DNA from: Acinetobacter johnsonii CIP 64.6
GTDB taxonomy: Bacteria; Pseudomonadota; Gammaproteobacteria; Pseudomonadales; Moraxellaceae
Direction of reading: 5' to 3'
DNA length: 50,471 bases
Assembly (NCBI RefSeq): GCF_000368045.1
Contig: NZ_KB849236.1
Location: 499,721 to 550,191 of the forward strand
Both the position numbers and the translations under genes were made by a program. Below the pieces are notes generated by a model, which was not told the origin of the DNA, searched no databases, and was given only the letters and a program-made list of their open reading frames with translations. Shown here piece by piece: positions 1 to 7,569 of the stretch (positions within the stretch are counted from its first letter, which is position 1; every line of letters begins with the position of its first letter).

Positions 1-1
1 G

Positions 2-199
2 AAAATCACATCTGACAGCCCAATGCGCCATGGAACAGTTTTAAGAGTGAAAGGTATACAGAAATATCTATCACAGTCTGAATTTGTCGCTGAAAATGTT
101 TCAGATAGTGCAGTTCCAACAAATATTGAATCTGTGCTAGAGGAAATGCGAGAAATGAAAAAATCTTTAATTAAAGCTGGCTTGATGAAATTATCTTAA
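2..199 (+). CDS. C-terminal end of a prophage late protein (partial)
   Basis: An open frame enters from the left edge and stops with TAA at 197-199, giving about 65 residues that end in GLMKLS. I do not recognise a domain. The last 25 residues are charged and probably helical (EEMREMKKSLIKAG). It is followed at once by an intrinsic terminator and then the phage lysis genes, so it is probably the last gene of a tail or late operon. Its start and main part lie outside the window. Confidence 0.6.
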   Translation, partial: KITSDSPMRHGTVLRVKGIQKYLSQSEFVAENVSDSAVPTNIESVLEEMREMKKSLIKAGLMKLS

Positions 200-214
200 T
201 CACACAACAAACAA

Positions 215-251
215 CCCGAAGCTCTTTGCTTAAATAGCTTGGGGCTTTTTT
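215..251 (+). terminator. Intrinsic terminator after the phage late gene
   Basis: A 9-bp stem (215-223 with 236-244, one mismatch) and a 12-base loop are followed by C and a run of T from 246. It closes the partial gene ending at 199 and lies just ahead of the ribosome binding site of the next gene. Confidence 0.7.
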
Positions 252-274
252 ATTACCAAAATTTAGGGGGCGCA

Positions 275-832
275 ATGCCAAATGACTACTCATCTGATCC
301 ACCAGTAGCAACAGCAGGGCAACTTCTTGCCATCTCAGACAAGATTAATGACATATCCAAAAATATGGATAAGTTAGCTGAAATGCCACAAAAGCTTGAT
401 CGCATGAATATGCAGTTAGAGCAGCTCAACAAAGAGCATCAACAGACACGAAATGACTTAACTCAGACTCGCGACAATTTGCAAGAGGATTTAGACCGAG
501 CAAAGTCAAACTTCAAAAGTGAGATTAAGCAGCTCAGGAATGAAGTCGATCCGAAGTTTAAGGAGGTGGATTCACAGATTAGGGTGCTACATGAGAGTAA
601 AACCAAGATCGACAGCATCACCAACCTTGTACGCTTTGGCGGCATTTTCTTGGCTGGCCTATTTGTAGTCGCTTGGAATACTCAGACGAGCAAAACAGAC
701 ACGGTAAACACTCAAGCCACGACCAACGCCCAAAGTATTCAGGTTCTTGAAAAACAATCCGACCAACTTTTAAGAACGGTTGAAGAAATCCGAAACAAAC
801 TTTATGAACGAAATGTGAGAGAGGAAAAATGA
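275..832 (+). CDS. Phage coiled-coil membrane protein of the lysis region
   Basis: The 185-residue protein starts at the ATG at 275, which has a strong purine-rich site (AGGGGG, 265-270). A longer reading from TTG at 239 would run through the terminator and is unlikely. Residues about 25-120 are a long charged heptad-type coiled coil. One membrane segment follows near 122-140 (VRFGGIFLAGLFVVAW), then about 45 residues of further coiled coil. The stop overlaps the endolysin start (ATGA, 829-832), so the two are translationally coupled. I recognise no named family. Position and topology suggest a lysis accessory protein, possibly an unusual inner-membrane spanin or a holin regulator; the function is inference. 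Confidence 0.65.
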   Translation: MPNDYSSDPPVATAGQLLAISDKINDISKNMDKLAEMPQKLDRMNMQLEQLNKEHQQTRNDLTQTRDNLQEDLDRAKSNFKSEIKQLRNEVDPKFKEVDSQIRVLHESKTKIDSITNLVRFGGIFLAGLFVVAWNTQTSKTDTVNTQATTNAQSIQVLEKQSDQLLRTVEEIRNKLYERNVREEK

Positions 833-1596
833 AAGTCATTCCTGAAAACGCGCTGAAATATACCAGCGTCAAATGGCCCCTAATTGGGGCTTTTTTATTG
901 GGTGTAATTCCTGTTTTGTTGCAAGAAGGAATCAATGCACAGCTCATTCCAGCTGAATATCATTCATTAATTTTAACCATTGTACTGCCCGCACTGGCGT
1001 ATTTCGGCAAAAAGAAATACCAACCTGAACTACATCCCGAGCCGACTATTTTAGGCTTTGCAAAACTGCCAGTGGATTCAATCACTTTTGATGAAGCATT
1101 CCGAAGGTTAATTGGTCATGAAGGTGGCTATAGTACAGATCGGCGCGATCCTGGCAACTGGACTGGTGGCAAGGTTGGAGTAGGCATATTAAAAGGCACC
1201 AAGTACGGCATCGCTGCAAACACCTACCCCAATTTGGATATTAAAAATCTTACGATTGCTCAAGCCAAGGAAATCTACAAAAAAGACTGGTGGGATAAAT
1301 TAGGCGGTAATGGTCTACATTCCGCTATCACGTTCCAGTTGTGGGATTTCGCAATTAATGCAGGAAAGAAGCGGGCAGTAATGGAGTTGCAACAAGCAGT
1401 AGGCGTAACCACAGATGGAGTTATTGGTCCCAAAACCATGGAAGCTGTGAATGCTCAAGACCTAAATGACGTGATTCTAACTTTGACCGCTGAGCGATTA
1501 AGGTTTTATACATCACTCTCAACATGGTCGACATACGGCAAAGGCTGGACTAATCGTGTAGCGGATAATTTGAAATATGCTGCTCAGGATAATTAA
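829..1596 (+). CDS. Holin-like / GH108 endolysin fusion
   Basis: This 255-residue protein has two parts. Residues about 14-62 form two hydrophobic helices separated by a short turn and followed by KKKY, which resembles a small holin hairpin. Residues about 85-250 are a glycoside hydrolase family 108 lysozyme (N-acetylmuramidase). The catalytic EGGY motif starts at E98, and the typical peptidoglycan-binding tail includes GVTTDGVIGPKT. GH108 phage enzymes are commonly about 180 residues and soluble, so the N-terminal membrane part is extra. The enzyme would cut the glycan strands of the host wall at lysis; the membrane part could anchor it, export it or act as the holin. The start overlaps the upstream stop by four bases. 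The gene overlaps a nested lipoprotein gene at its 3' end. Confidence 0.85.
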   Translation: MKVIPENALKYTSVKWPLIGAFLLGVIPVLLQEGINAQLIPAEYHSLILTIVLPALAYFGKKKYQPELHPEPTILGFAKLPVDSITFDEAFRRLIGHEGGYSTDRRDPGNWTGGKVGVGILKGTKYGIAANTYPNLDIKNLTIAQAKEIYKKDWWDKLGGNGLHSAITFQLWDFAINAGKKRAVMELQQAVGVTTDGVIGPKTMEAVNAQDLNDVILTLTAERLRFYTSLSTWSTYGKGWTNRVADNLKYAAQDN

Positions 1597-1687
1597 TCTT
1601 TTATTGCTGTGCCTCCTACTCTCAGGCTGCACAGCTCATTCAATTACGACGAATGTGAATGTGGGGATTTGTGTGAAGGCTCTTTAA
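1577..1687 (+). CDS. Small spanin-like lipoprotein nested in the endolysin 3' end
   Basis: A 36-residue reading frame starts at ATG 1577, in the +1 frame relative to the endolysin, and ends with TAA at 1685-1687. It has a hydrophobic signal (LLLLCLLL) and a clear lipobox, LSGC, with the acylated cysteine at residue 18. The mature part would be only 19 residues. Overlap with the upstream lysis gene, a lipobox and a very small size are the marks of Rz1-type outer-membrane spanin subunits, which link to an inner-membrane partner and disrupt the outer membrane. The proline richness often seen in Rz1 is absent. No certain i-spanin is visible; the membrane coiled-coil protein at 275-832 is the only candidate partner. 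Confidence 0.6.
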   Translation: MLLRIINLLLLCLLLSGCTAHSITTNVNVGICVKAL

Positions 1688-1693
1688 TGGGCC

Positions 1694-2680
1694 TTAATCC
1701 AACCTGTTCGCAATCTCTGATGCAGTTGCATTGTAATAAACCATCAGGCTTCGTAAATCATTGTGACCAATCATTCTGGCCAAGTCCAAAACCTCAAGTT
1801 TTCTAGCAAGTCTAGTGCACGCCTCATGTCTTGAGTCGTGAAAATGCAAATCCTCAATTTCGCATTTATCCCGCAACTTTCGCCAAAGCGTATCAAAACT
1901 AGCATCTTTCACCGTAAAAACCTGATGACTGCCAACACCTTTCATAAGCTCAAGCAATTCAACAGCACGCTTGGACAGGGGTACATGTCGTTTTGTTCCA
2001 TTCTTGGTTTCATTCAAAGTCACATATCTATTCATTAAATAAACCCGATCCCAAGTCAGGCTGCGGATCTCACCAGCACGCATTGCTGTTTCAATCGCTA
2101 AAAGAAAAGCAATCATAATCTGCTGAGTAAAGTTTTCAGGTGTTTGGTTGTTGAAGTCAGATGCAAGACATAATCGCTCAATTTCATCTTCTGCGATTCG
2201 TCTATCACGATGCGCAGGCGGTGGTGGCATCTTTAAATCACTCATGGGTGAATCATGCACCCACTTCCATTCAGTACGCGCTACTGTAAACAAAGCTGAC
2301 AGTATGTTGCCCTCACGTCTAACCGATGCAGGCTTAACTTTCTTTAGTCGCTCATCCCGCCAAGTCACAAAATCATCAGTAGTAATTTTGACAATGTGTT
2401 TTTTGCACAGCTTAGGAAAGTTTTTCTGAAATGCCTTGAATCGCTTAATTTCAGAATCGCAACCTTTGTGTTTTGGACACACTTCTTCTATGTATCTATC
2501 AATTGCACAATTTAATGTATAATCAGGAAGCTTTCCGCGTGATAACTCTCTTAATTCAGTTTCACGTTTTGATGCCCATGCGCGAGCCTGAGTCTTAGTG
2601 TCGAATGTCGCACTTTCCCGAGTACCATTCACACTAATCTCAACTCGCCAAGCATCACCCCTTTGTCTGAAGGTGGCCAT
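1694..2680 (-). CDS. int: Prophage tyrosine integrase
   Basis: This 328-residue phage-type site-specific recombinase has an N-terminal arm-binding domain (about 1-55), a SAM-like core-binding domain (about 56-150) and a catalytic domain. Catalytic residues are visible: R201 (AMRAGEIR), K230 in the beta hairpin, H281-x-x-R284 (HDSRH), H306 (GHNDLR) and the nucleophile in MVYYN (Y315, less likely Y316). The set is complete, so the enzyme is probably active. The ATG at 2678-2680 has GAGAGA upstream. The gene converges with the lysis cassette, its stop lying 6 bases from the lipoprotein stop. Its 5' end faces the repeats and the probable attachment junction, as expected for an integrase at a prophage edge. 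Confidence 0.95.
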   Translation of the reverse strand: MATFRQRGDAWRVEISVNGTRESATFDTKTQARAWASKRETELRELSRGKLPDYTLNCAIDRYIEEVCPKHKGCDSEIKRFKAFQKNFPKLCKKHIVKITTDDFVTWRDERLKKVKPASVRREGNILSALFTVARTEWKWVHDSPMSDLKMPPPPAHRDRRIAEDEIERLCLASDFNNQTPENFTQQIMIAFLLAIETAMRAGEIRSLTWDRVYLMNRYVTLNETKNGTKRHVPLSKRAVELLELMKGVGSHQVFTVKDASFDTLWRKLRDKCEIEDLHFHDSRHEACTRLARKLEVLDLARMIGHNDLRSLMVYYNATASEIANRLD

Positions 2681-2737
2681 AATTCTCTCTCAAAATGTCG
2701 TGGCGTAAATTTGGCGTAATCAATATAGAATGAATAA

Positions 2738-2839
2738 TAGGGAATAATAAGGAAACATTAAACTATTGAATTAATGAGCCACACTTAAACCTATAAAATT
2801 AAAGAAAAAATAAGGAAAACTAGGGAATAACAAGGAAAC
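2738..2839. repeat. Direct repeats beside int (probable integrase arm sites)
   Basis: A 19-base element beginning TAGGGAATAA occurs at 2738-2756 and again at 2821-2839 with one mismatch. A shorter relative (AAATAAGGAAAAC) lies at 2808-2820. A further pair of GGCGTAA copies lies at about 2702-2718. Such tandem copies between int and the attachment core are typical of arm-type sites bound by the integrase N-terminal domain. Function is inferred. Confidence 0.55.
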
Positions 2840-3542
2840 CGCAAATTTCGGAAAGTGCCCGCTGAGCGCACCATTTTTTATTTTCCTTTCCGAAGCTATC
2901 TTAAATATATTAAAAATACAGTTTTAAGCTCTATTTTCATTTCACTCAAAGCTACCTTCGTTATATTTCTTGCAACAATTTAAATGTTTATTATTCCTTT
3001 ATGACAAGACTAGCTATTTGCAATAGATCTAAGTGTTGTAACTAATCATGGCGACTCGGTTATCGTATATGAAGTAAATTGATCGAATTTATATAGAAGA
3101 AGTAATTGGTTTGAATCAGTTTTTTTACGCTTAAAGCTTAGAAAAGTTTATTTTCCAAGGCAAAATATTAAAAATTTAGTGCATGCGTTAGCATATGGAA
3201 GCTCGTGTATTTTTAGATATGGGCAAAATTTTAGTATCGATTGATGCAATTACATGAACTGATTAGACAATGTGCTTAGTACTGGTCTAGCTATAACAAA
3301 TCGTGTTCAGCGCAGCATTTGATTATCATAAAAAAATGACAAAATAATTAAATTATTCCATCCGGTCACTTACGTGGGTTGATGTGTTTTAAATTGTGAT
3401 TTATGACACGAATGTGATTTTATTTTGAGATAAATACCATAAAAATTAATATATTGGCTTTTATTTTATTATTGATTATTCATGTAAATGTAATGTGCTC
3501 TAACAATAATACGACTTCCGTAAATCAGATGTGTAAAAGACC
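2840..3542. other. Prophage-host junction and 0.65 kb of non-coding DNA
   Basis: Bases about 2855-2873 end in GAGCGCACCA followed by a T run, which resembles the 3' end of a tRNA gene and could be the attachment core. However, no T-arm or cloverleaf can be folded from the sequence before it, so this is weak. From about 2885 to 3542 the DNA is very AT-rich and has no convincing coding frame on either strand. I see no repeat or RNA there. The region probably holds the promoter of the phosphatase gene, but I could not choose one. Confidence 0.3.
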
Positions 3543-4532
3543 ATGGACGTCAGTACCAAACAAAGCCTTTTAGTTTCTTGTCTTAAAAAAAGTTTATTCA
3601 TCCCATTCCTTGTAGGAACGATTATCCTTACAGGATGTGGTGAGGAAAGTAGTTATTCGAACTCATCAAGCAATGCGAATAACTCTAATAACACCGTCGT
3701 TGATAATCCGGAAAATACTACGGATGATCCGAGTTTATATTTGGCAGATACGCCTAAAGTTGAAACAGCAGACAACTTTCGTGATATTGCAGGAAATAGC
3801 ATGTCAACGAACTATGCTAACGTTGATGGTTTGAAATTAAGACGGGGCGTGATTTATCGATCGAACTATTTACCATTAAATGAAACAGACTTAGAAACCT
3901 TTAAAACATTGGAAATTAAGACCGTCTATGATCTGCGAACCAATTCTGAAAGAGAAAAAAGCCCAGACATTTTGAGTCCCGATACCAATATTATGATGGT
4001 AAATATTGCTGGTTCAAAAGAGAGCGATCTACCGAAAGGGATTGCTACAGCTGAAGATATGATCAATTTTTTTAATAGTTCAATGGCGAATATGGCTGCT
4101 CATGATAAAGGCACTCAATTACGTTTCGGAGTAGTGATTAATAGTTTAATTTATACAGATGGTGTTCAGCTTTATCATTGCACAGCACGCAAGGATCGTA
4201 CGGGATGGGTTACTGCTGTGATTCAGTTATTGGTCGGCATGAAGTATGACGATGTCTTACAAGACTATCTTTTAACAAATGCGTATACCGCAGACCGTGT
4301 CAATGCGACGTATCAATACATGGTCAGCACCCAAGGTGAAGTAGCCGCTAATATATATCGACCAGTTCTTGATGTGCGTGAAGAATTCTTTAAAGCACAA
4401 TTCGATGAAGTCATCAAAGTGTATGGCAGTATTGATAAGTATGCGACAGAAGGTTTGGGCTTATCGGATGAAGATATTGAAAAATTGAAAGAAAAGATGC
4501 TCATCGGCTATAAATCAAAAAGTGCTTCATAA
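3543..4532 (+). CDS. Secreted tyrosine-phosphatase lipoprotein
   Basis: This 329-residue protein has a lipoprotein signal ending in LTGC (cysteine 32), then a low-complexity Ser/Asn linker (about 36-60) and a phosphatase domain of the Y_phosphatase3 type. Diagnostic parts are NFRDIAG (78-84), YDLRTNSERE (129-138) and the catalytic P-loop HCTARKDRTG, giving C213-x5-R219. Family members such as Listeria LipA and mycobacterial PtpB remove phosphate from phosphotyrosine or phosphoinositides. Here the enzyme would sit in the periplasm or on the outer membrane. The gene stands alone between the prophage edge and the convergent moa operon. The ATG at 3543 has only a weak AAAAGA site. Confidence 0.88.
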   Translation: MDVSTKQSLLVSCLKKSLFIPFLVGTIILTGCGEESSYSNSSSNANNSNNTVVDNPENTTDDPSLYLADTPKVETADNFRDIAGNSMSTNYANVDGLKLRRGVIYRSNYLPLNETDLETFKTLEIKTVYDLRTNSEREKSPDILSPDTNIMMVNIAGSKESDLPKGIATAEDMINFFNSSMANMAAHDKGTQLRFGVVINSLIYTDGVQLYHCTARKDRTGWVTAVIQLLVGMKYDDVLQDYLLTNAYTADRVNATYQYMVSTQGEVAANIYRPVLDVREEFFKAQFDEVIKVYGSIDKYATEGLGLSDEDIEKLKEKMLIGYKSKSAS

Positions 4533-4560
4533 TATCAAGACATAATAACGCCGTCTGAAT

Positions 4561-4589
4561 CCAAAGCTCAAAGTAGAAGAGGGCTTTGG
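4561..4589. other. Hairpin between convergent phosphatase and moaE genes
   Basis: Perfect 7-base arms (CCAAAGC at 4561-4567, GCTTTGG at 4583-4589) lie between two convergent genes. Neither strand has a T run after the stem, so it is a weak terminator at best. Confidence 0.35.
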
Positions 4590-4689
4590 ACTGACTGGAA
4601 AAACTAAACTTGAAGATAGCGGTAGATGATGTACCATTATTTTTTAACAGAGTTTCATTGGTTTTTAGCATCAATAGATACAAGTCTTC

Positions 4690-5157
4690 TTAGTGATGAT
4701 GGTGTTGTTCATGCTTTTCATCATAGTCTTGGCGAATACAGCAGCCTGCAACATATTGGCTGCTTCCGTCGGTATAAAACTCTTCTTTCCAAACCGGCAC
4801 TTCATGTTTAACACGCTCAACCGCTTCATCACAGGCCTGAAATGCTTCTCGGTGATGTGGAGCATACGCAATCGCAATAATAGCTTTATCGCCAATATCT
4901 AATGCACCAATCCGATGTACAACCCGAACATAGCGAAGCGCATATTTTTCTTGTATCTCTTGTTCAATCGTTCTTATCATCTTTTCGGCAACAGGTGCAT
5001 AAGATGTATATTTCAGTGCATGAACCGCGCGTCCTTCATGATGATTTCGAACCGTACCAATAAAAATACCAGTTCCGCCGCACTCAGAAAATGCTTGAAT
5101 GCTGTCAAAATCCTCTAAATTGAGAGCAGTATCTTGAATACGAGCAAACTCTAACAT
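4690..5157 (-). CDS. moaE: Molybdopterin synthase catalytic subunit MoaE
   Basis: MoaE, with MoaD, converts precursor Z (cPMP) to molybdopterin by adding two sulfurs. The visible family signature includes FIGTVRNH (32-39), HRIG (81-84) and two lysines spaced as in the E. coli active site (K117 and K124 in VPVWKEE). I place the start at the ATG at 5155-5157 (155 residues) because GGAGG lies five bases before it. The longer reading needs a TTG inside moaD. One base separates it from the moaD stop, so the pair is coupled. The protein ends DEKHEQHHHH, an unusual histidine-rich tail. This is the last gene of the minus-strand moa operon. Confidence 0.95.
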   Translation of the reverse strand: MLEFARIQDTALNLEDFDSIQAFSECGGTGIFIGTVRNHHEGRAVHALKYTSYAPVAEKMIRTIEQEIQEKYALRYVRVVHRIGALDIGDKAIIAIAYAPHHREAFQACDEAVERVKHEVPVWKEEFYTDGSSQYVAGCCIRQDYDEKHEQHHHH

Positions 5158-5158
5158 C

Positions 5159-5410
5159 TTAGCCTCCAGCAACGGGTGAAAGTAACACCAAGGTACTATC
5201 TTGTGCTAATCGACTTTGACGCGCCACAATATCTTCACCAATCGCACAAGCACAGCGTTCCAGCAAATCAGAAGCAGATGGATAACGCATTTTTATTTGA
5301 TCGAGTACATCAGTAATTAAACTGTTCGGCACACAGCTCAGGCTAAGTTCAGCAGGAAGATACTTTTCAATTGCACCATAAGCCTCGATTTTGATATGAA
5401 TGTCCTGCAT
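5159..5410 (-). CDS. moaD: Molybdopterin synthase sulfur carrier MoaD
   Basis: This 83-residue ubiquitin-like protein ends in the required Gly-Gly (SPVAGG). The terminal glycine is adenylated and thiocarboxylated to deliver sulfur to MoaE. Length and the beta-grasp pattern fit the family. The ATG at 5408-5410 has AGAGG upstream. It is followed directly by moaE. A 195-base gap separates it from the mobA remnant upstream, so it may have its own promoter. Confidence 0.93.
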   Translation of the reverse strand: MQDIHIKIEAYGAIEKYLPAELSLSCVPNSLITDVLDQIKMRYPSASDLLERCACAIGEDIVARQSRLAQDSTLVLLSPVAGG

Positions 5411-5605
5411 GTTGCCTCTGTCAAAACGGATTTAAAAAATAGTTTGCTGACGTCAGTTTATTGAATACTTATTAATTCACTTTAGCATTATTTAATTTGA
5501 TCATCAAAATGGAAAAGTCAGTTTGTACAGACAAATAAAACGCCATTTTTCTTATTATTTCGCTATATCTATCTATGACAGTACGGTTTGAATGATATGA
5601 CTCGA

Positions 5606-6211
5606 CTAAGAGTCTAATGACTTTTGGTAATCGTGCACTTCTTCAAATGAATTGAGGCTGTGGTAAGTCAAATGCGCATTTTGAATATCTAAAGTTTGTG
5701 GCGACAGATCGGTGAAACAGTGTTTTAAGCTGAATTGTTGTTGGTGTAAATGCTTATTTAAGGTTTCTAGACTATTGCGTTTTAACAAACAAAAAGGGTA
5801 GAGCGCTTGTCCATTGATATTCGGGTAGACAACAGAAGAGTGCGGATGTTGTTCTAATGTGTGATGGAGGCGCGGTAATATATCTTGTGGAATGTCGGTA
5901 ATATCACACGGAATAAATAAAATATAATCAGCTCGCACATATGATCATGCCGTTTGCATACCGATTAAAGGCCCTAAAAAACCAGCACTATTATCTTTGA
6001 AGCAGCGAATATCAGGAATTAACTCACTATATTGCGCATAATCGCGATGACTATTGATCCTTATCTCCTGTACGTAGCCTTGAAAGGCATTAATTATTTT
6101 TAACAACTGCACTTCATGGTCAAATCTTTGCAAAAGCTTATTGACCCCATTCATTCGTGTGGCTTTACCACCCGCTAAAATTACCAGTGCTGTTGCTGGG
6201 TAGTTTTGCAT
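5606..6211 (-). pseudogene. mobA: mobA interrupted by an in-frame TGA
   Basis: MobA (molybdenum cofactor guanylyltransferase) joins GMP to molybdopterin to make MGD, needed by DMSO-reductase-family enzymes. The frame from 6211 codes the nucleotide-binding start (VILAGGKATRMNG, lysine 25) and NSAGFLGPLIGMQTA, then meets TGA at 5945-5947 (codon 89). The same frame continues without a shift as SYVRADYILFIPCD and the rest of MobA to 5606. Read through the TGA, the product would be about 201 residues, the usual MobA size; the lost residue is probably Trp (TGG to TGA). A GTG at 5936-5938 could restart translation, but a split enzyme is unlikely to work well. No selenocysteine hairpin follows. It is a recent pseudogene or a base-call error. 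Confidence 0.9.
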
Positions 6212-6272
6212 GATTTTGACCTAACATCCGTGTGTAAGGATATCAATAATGATCGTTCAATATTGAGATGTA

Positions 6273-6306
6273 CGGTCTACGACAAAGCTGTCGCAGCCTT
6301 AGACCG
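6273..6306. other. Nested hairpin between moeA and mobA
   Basis: An outer 7-bp stem (6273-6279 with 6300-6306) encloses an adjoining 5-bp stem (6280-6284 with 6289-6293) around an AAGC loop, with a 6-base bulge. No T run follows on either strand, so it is not a standard terminator. It lies in the 140-base gap between moeA and mobA and could affect mRNA stability. Confidence 0.5.
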
Positions 6307-6351
6307 TTTGCAAAAAAGCATTTGGTTTGGCTCACTATCCAATCTATGTTC

Positions 6352-7569
6352 TTAGATCGAGATGAAATCGACATAGTCCAATGTTACAGGGGCATCAGAT
6401 CGAGCAGGGACTCGAACTATACTATTGGCTCGATTTAAGTTACTGAGCATGTGGGATTGTTGTTTGCCGAGTTTGGAAACGGTTAATTGTCCAAACTCGT
6501 TCACATCTAATACCATGCGAACCAGTTGCTCACGGCTGTCTTGTTTAATGCTGTCGTTGAAGCGAGCTTTTTTCCACGCGGGTGCAGGAGACGTAACCCC
6601 CTGTAAAGCCGCCAATAATGTCGATACATGTACAGCAAGACAGGTGAGCACAGCAGCAGGGTTCCCAGGCAAACCAATCAAATAAGAATGATGATAGTCT
6701 GTCTGATATTCAGCAAAATATAGTGGTTTACCCGGTTTTTGTGCAACTTGCCAGAAAATCTCTTTGGCACCTAAAGCCATTGAAACAGGTCGAATCAAGT
6801 CATAATCGCCTACCGAAACACCGCCTGTAGTAATGACTACATCATAATGATTCATGACATTCGAGAGCGCTTGTGTGAGTATCTTCTCATCATCAATCAC
6901 ATGCTCTAAATGCACTTCAGCAAAACCCTGTTCTTTAAGCCAAGTACGGATCATTGGCGCATTGGCATCGAACACTTTAGATTGATTGTCCAGTTGCGTA
7001 CTGACTTCATCACCGGTAATAAGCACTGCAATTTTAGGTTGGCGATAAACCTCGACATGCTGAACCCCCGCCATACTGAGTGCTGCAATTAAACCGCTGC
7101 CTAAACGCTGGCCTTGCTGTGCAAGTGTTGTTCCGATGGATAACTCCTCACCTTGATAGCGAATGTCTGCGCCTTTGTCCAAAGCTTGAGTTAGAGTCGC
7201 TTGTTTATGGCCACGCGTGATAATTTCCTGTCGAGCCACAGTATCTGCTGAGTTTGGCAGCTTGCCCCCAGTAAAAATACGAACGGTTTGTCCTGTTTGA
7301 ATTTCAATATGTTCTTCAATACCTGCACGAATTTCACCAACCAATTCAAAGCGAGTAATTCCTGCTTGCAAGTCTTCAGAGCGCAGCGCATAGCCGTCAA
7401 CCGCACTTTGGGTAAATAGAGGCAAGGCAACTGTTGATAAAACATCTGCCGCTAAAACATATCGATGTGCTTGTACTAAAGGCATAGTAACAACAGGCAA
7501 TGTTTGGACGGTGCTATAGTGTTCAAGAGCTTGATCGAGTGTAATTAAACCAACGCCAGAGCAACTCAT
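6352..7569 (-). CDS. moeA: Molybdopterin molybdenumtransferase MoeA
   Basis: MoeA inserts molybdate into adenylylated molybdopterin to give active cofactor. The protein is 405 residues, the normal length. Visible signatures are SAVDGYA (55-61, with the conserved aspartate D58), TGDE (185-188), VFDANAP (199-205) and GGVSVGDYD (249-257) of the MPT-binding domain, followed by a C-terminal beta domain (about 335-405). The start codon overlaps the stop of moaCB by four bases (7566-7569), which indicates translational coupling within the moa operon. Confidence 0.96.
   Translation of the reverse strand: MSCSGVGLITLDQALEHYSTVQTLPVVTMPLVQAHRYVLAADVLSTVALPLFTQSAVDGYALRSEDLQAGITRFELVGEIRAGIEEHIEIQTGQTVRIFTGGKLPNSADTVARQEIITRGHKQATLTQALDKGADIRYQGEELSIGTTLAQQGQRLGSGLIAALSMAGVQHVEVYRQPKIAVLITGDEVSTQLDNQSKVFDANAPMIRTWLKEQGFAEVHLEHVIDDEKILTQALSNVMNHYDVVITTGGVSVGDYDLIRPVSMALGAKEIFWQVAQKPGKPLYFAEYQTDYHHSYLIGLPGNPAAVLTCLAVHVSTLLAALQGVTSPAPAWKKARFNDSIKQDSREQLVRMVLDVNEFGQLTVSKLGKQQSHMLSNLNRANSIVRVPARSDAPVTLDYVDFISI

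Noticed and set aside
463..947. Minus-strand frames under the phage membrane-protein gene
   Set aside because: No ribosome site or family; they mirror the coding strand.
2855..2873. Complete tRNA gene ending at CACCA
   Set aside because: No T-arm, anticodon arm or D-arm can be paired upstream; only a 3'-end resemblance remains, so it is kept as a weak attachment-core idea.
5930..5950. TGA in mobA as a selenocysteine codon
   Set aside because: No stable bacterial SECIS-like hairpin follows, the family has no catalytic Cys or Sec there, and Trp fits best. Nonsense mutation is simpler.
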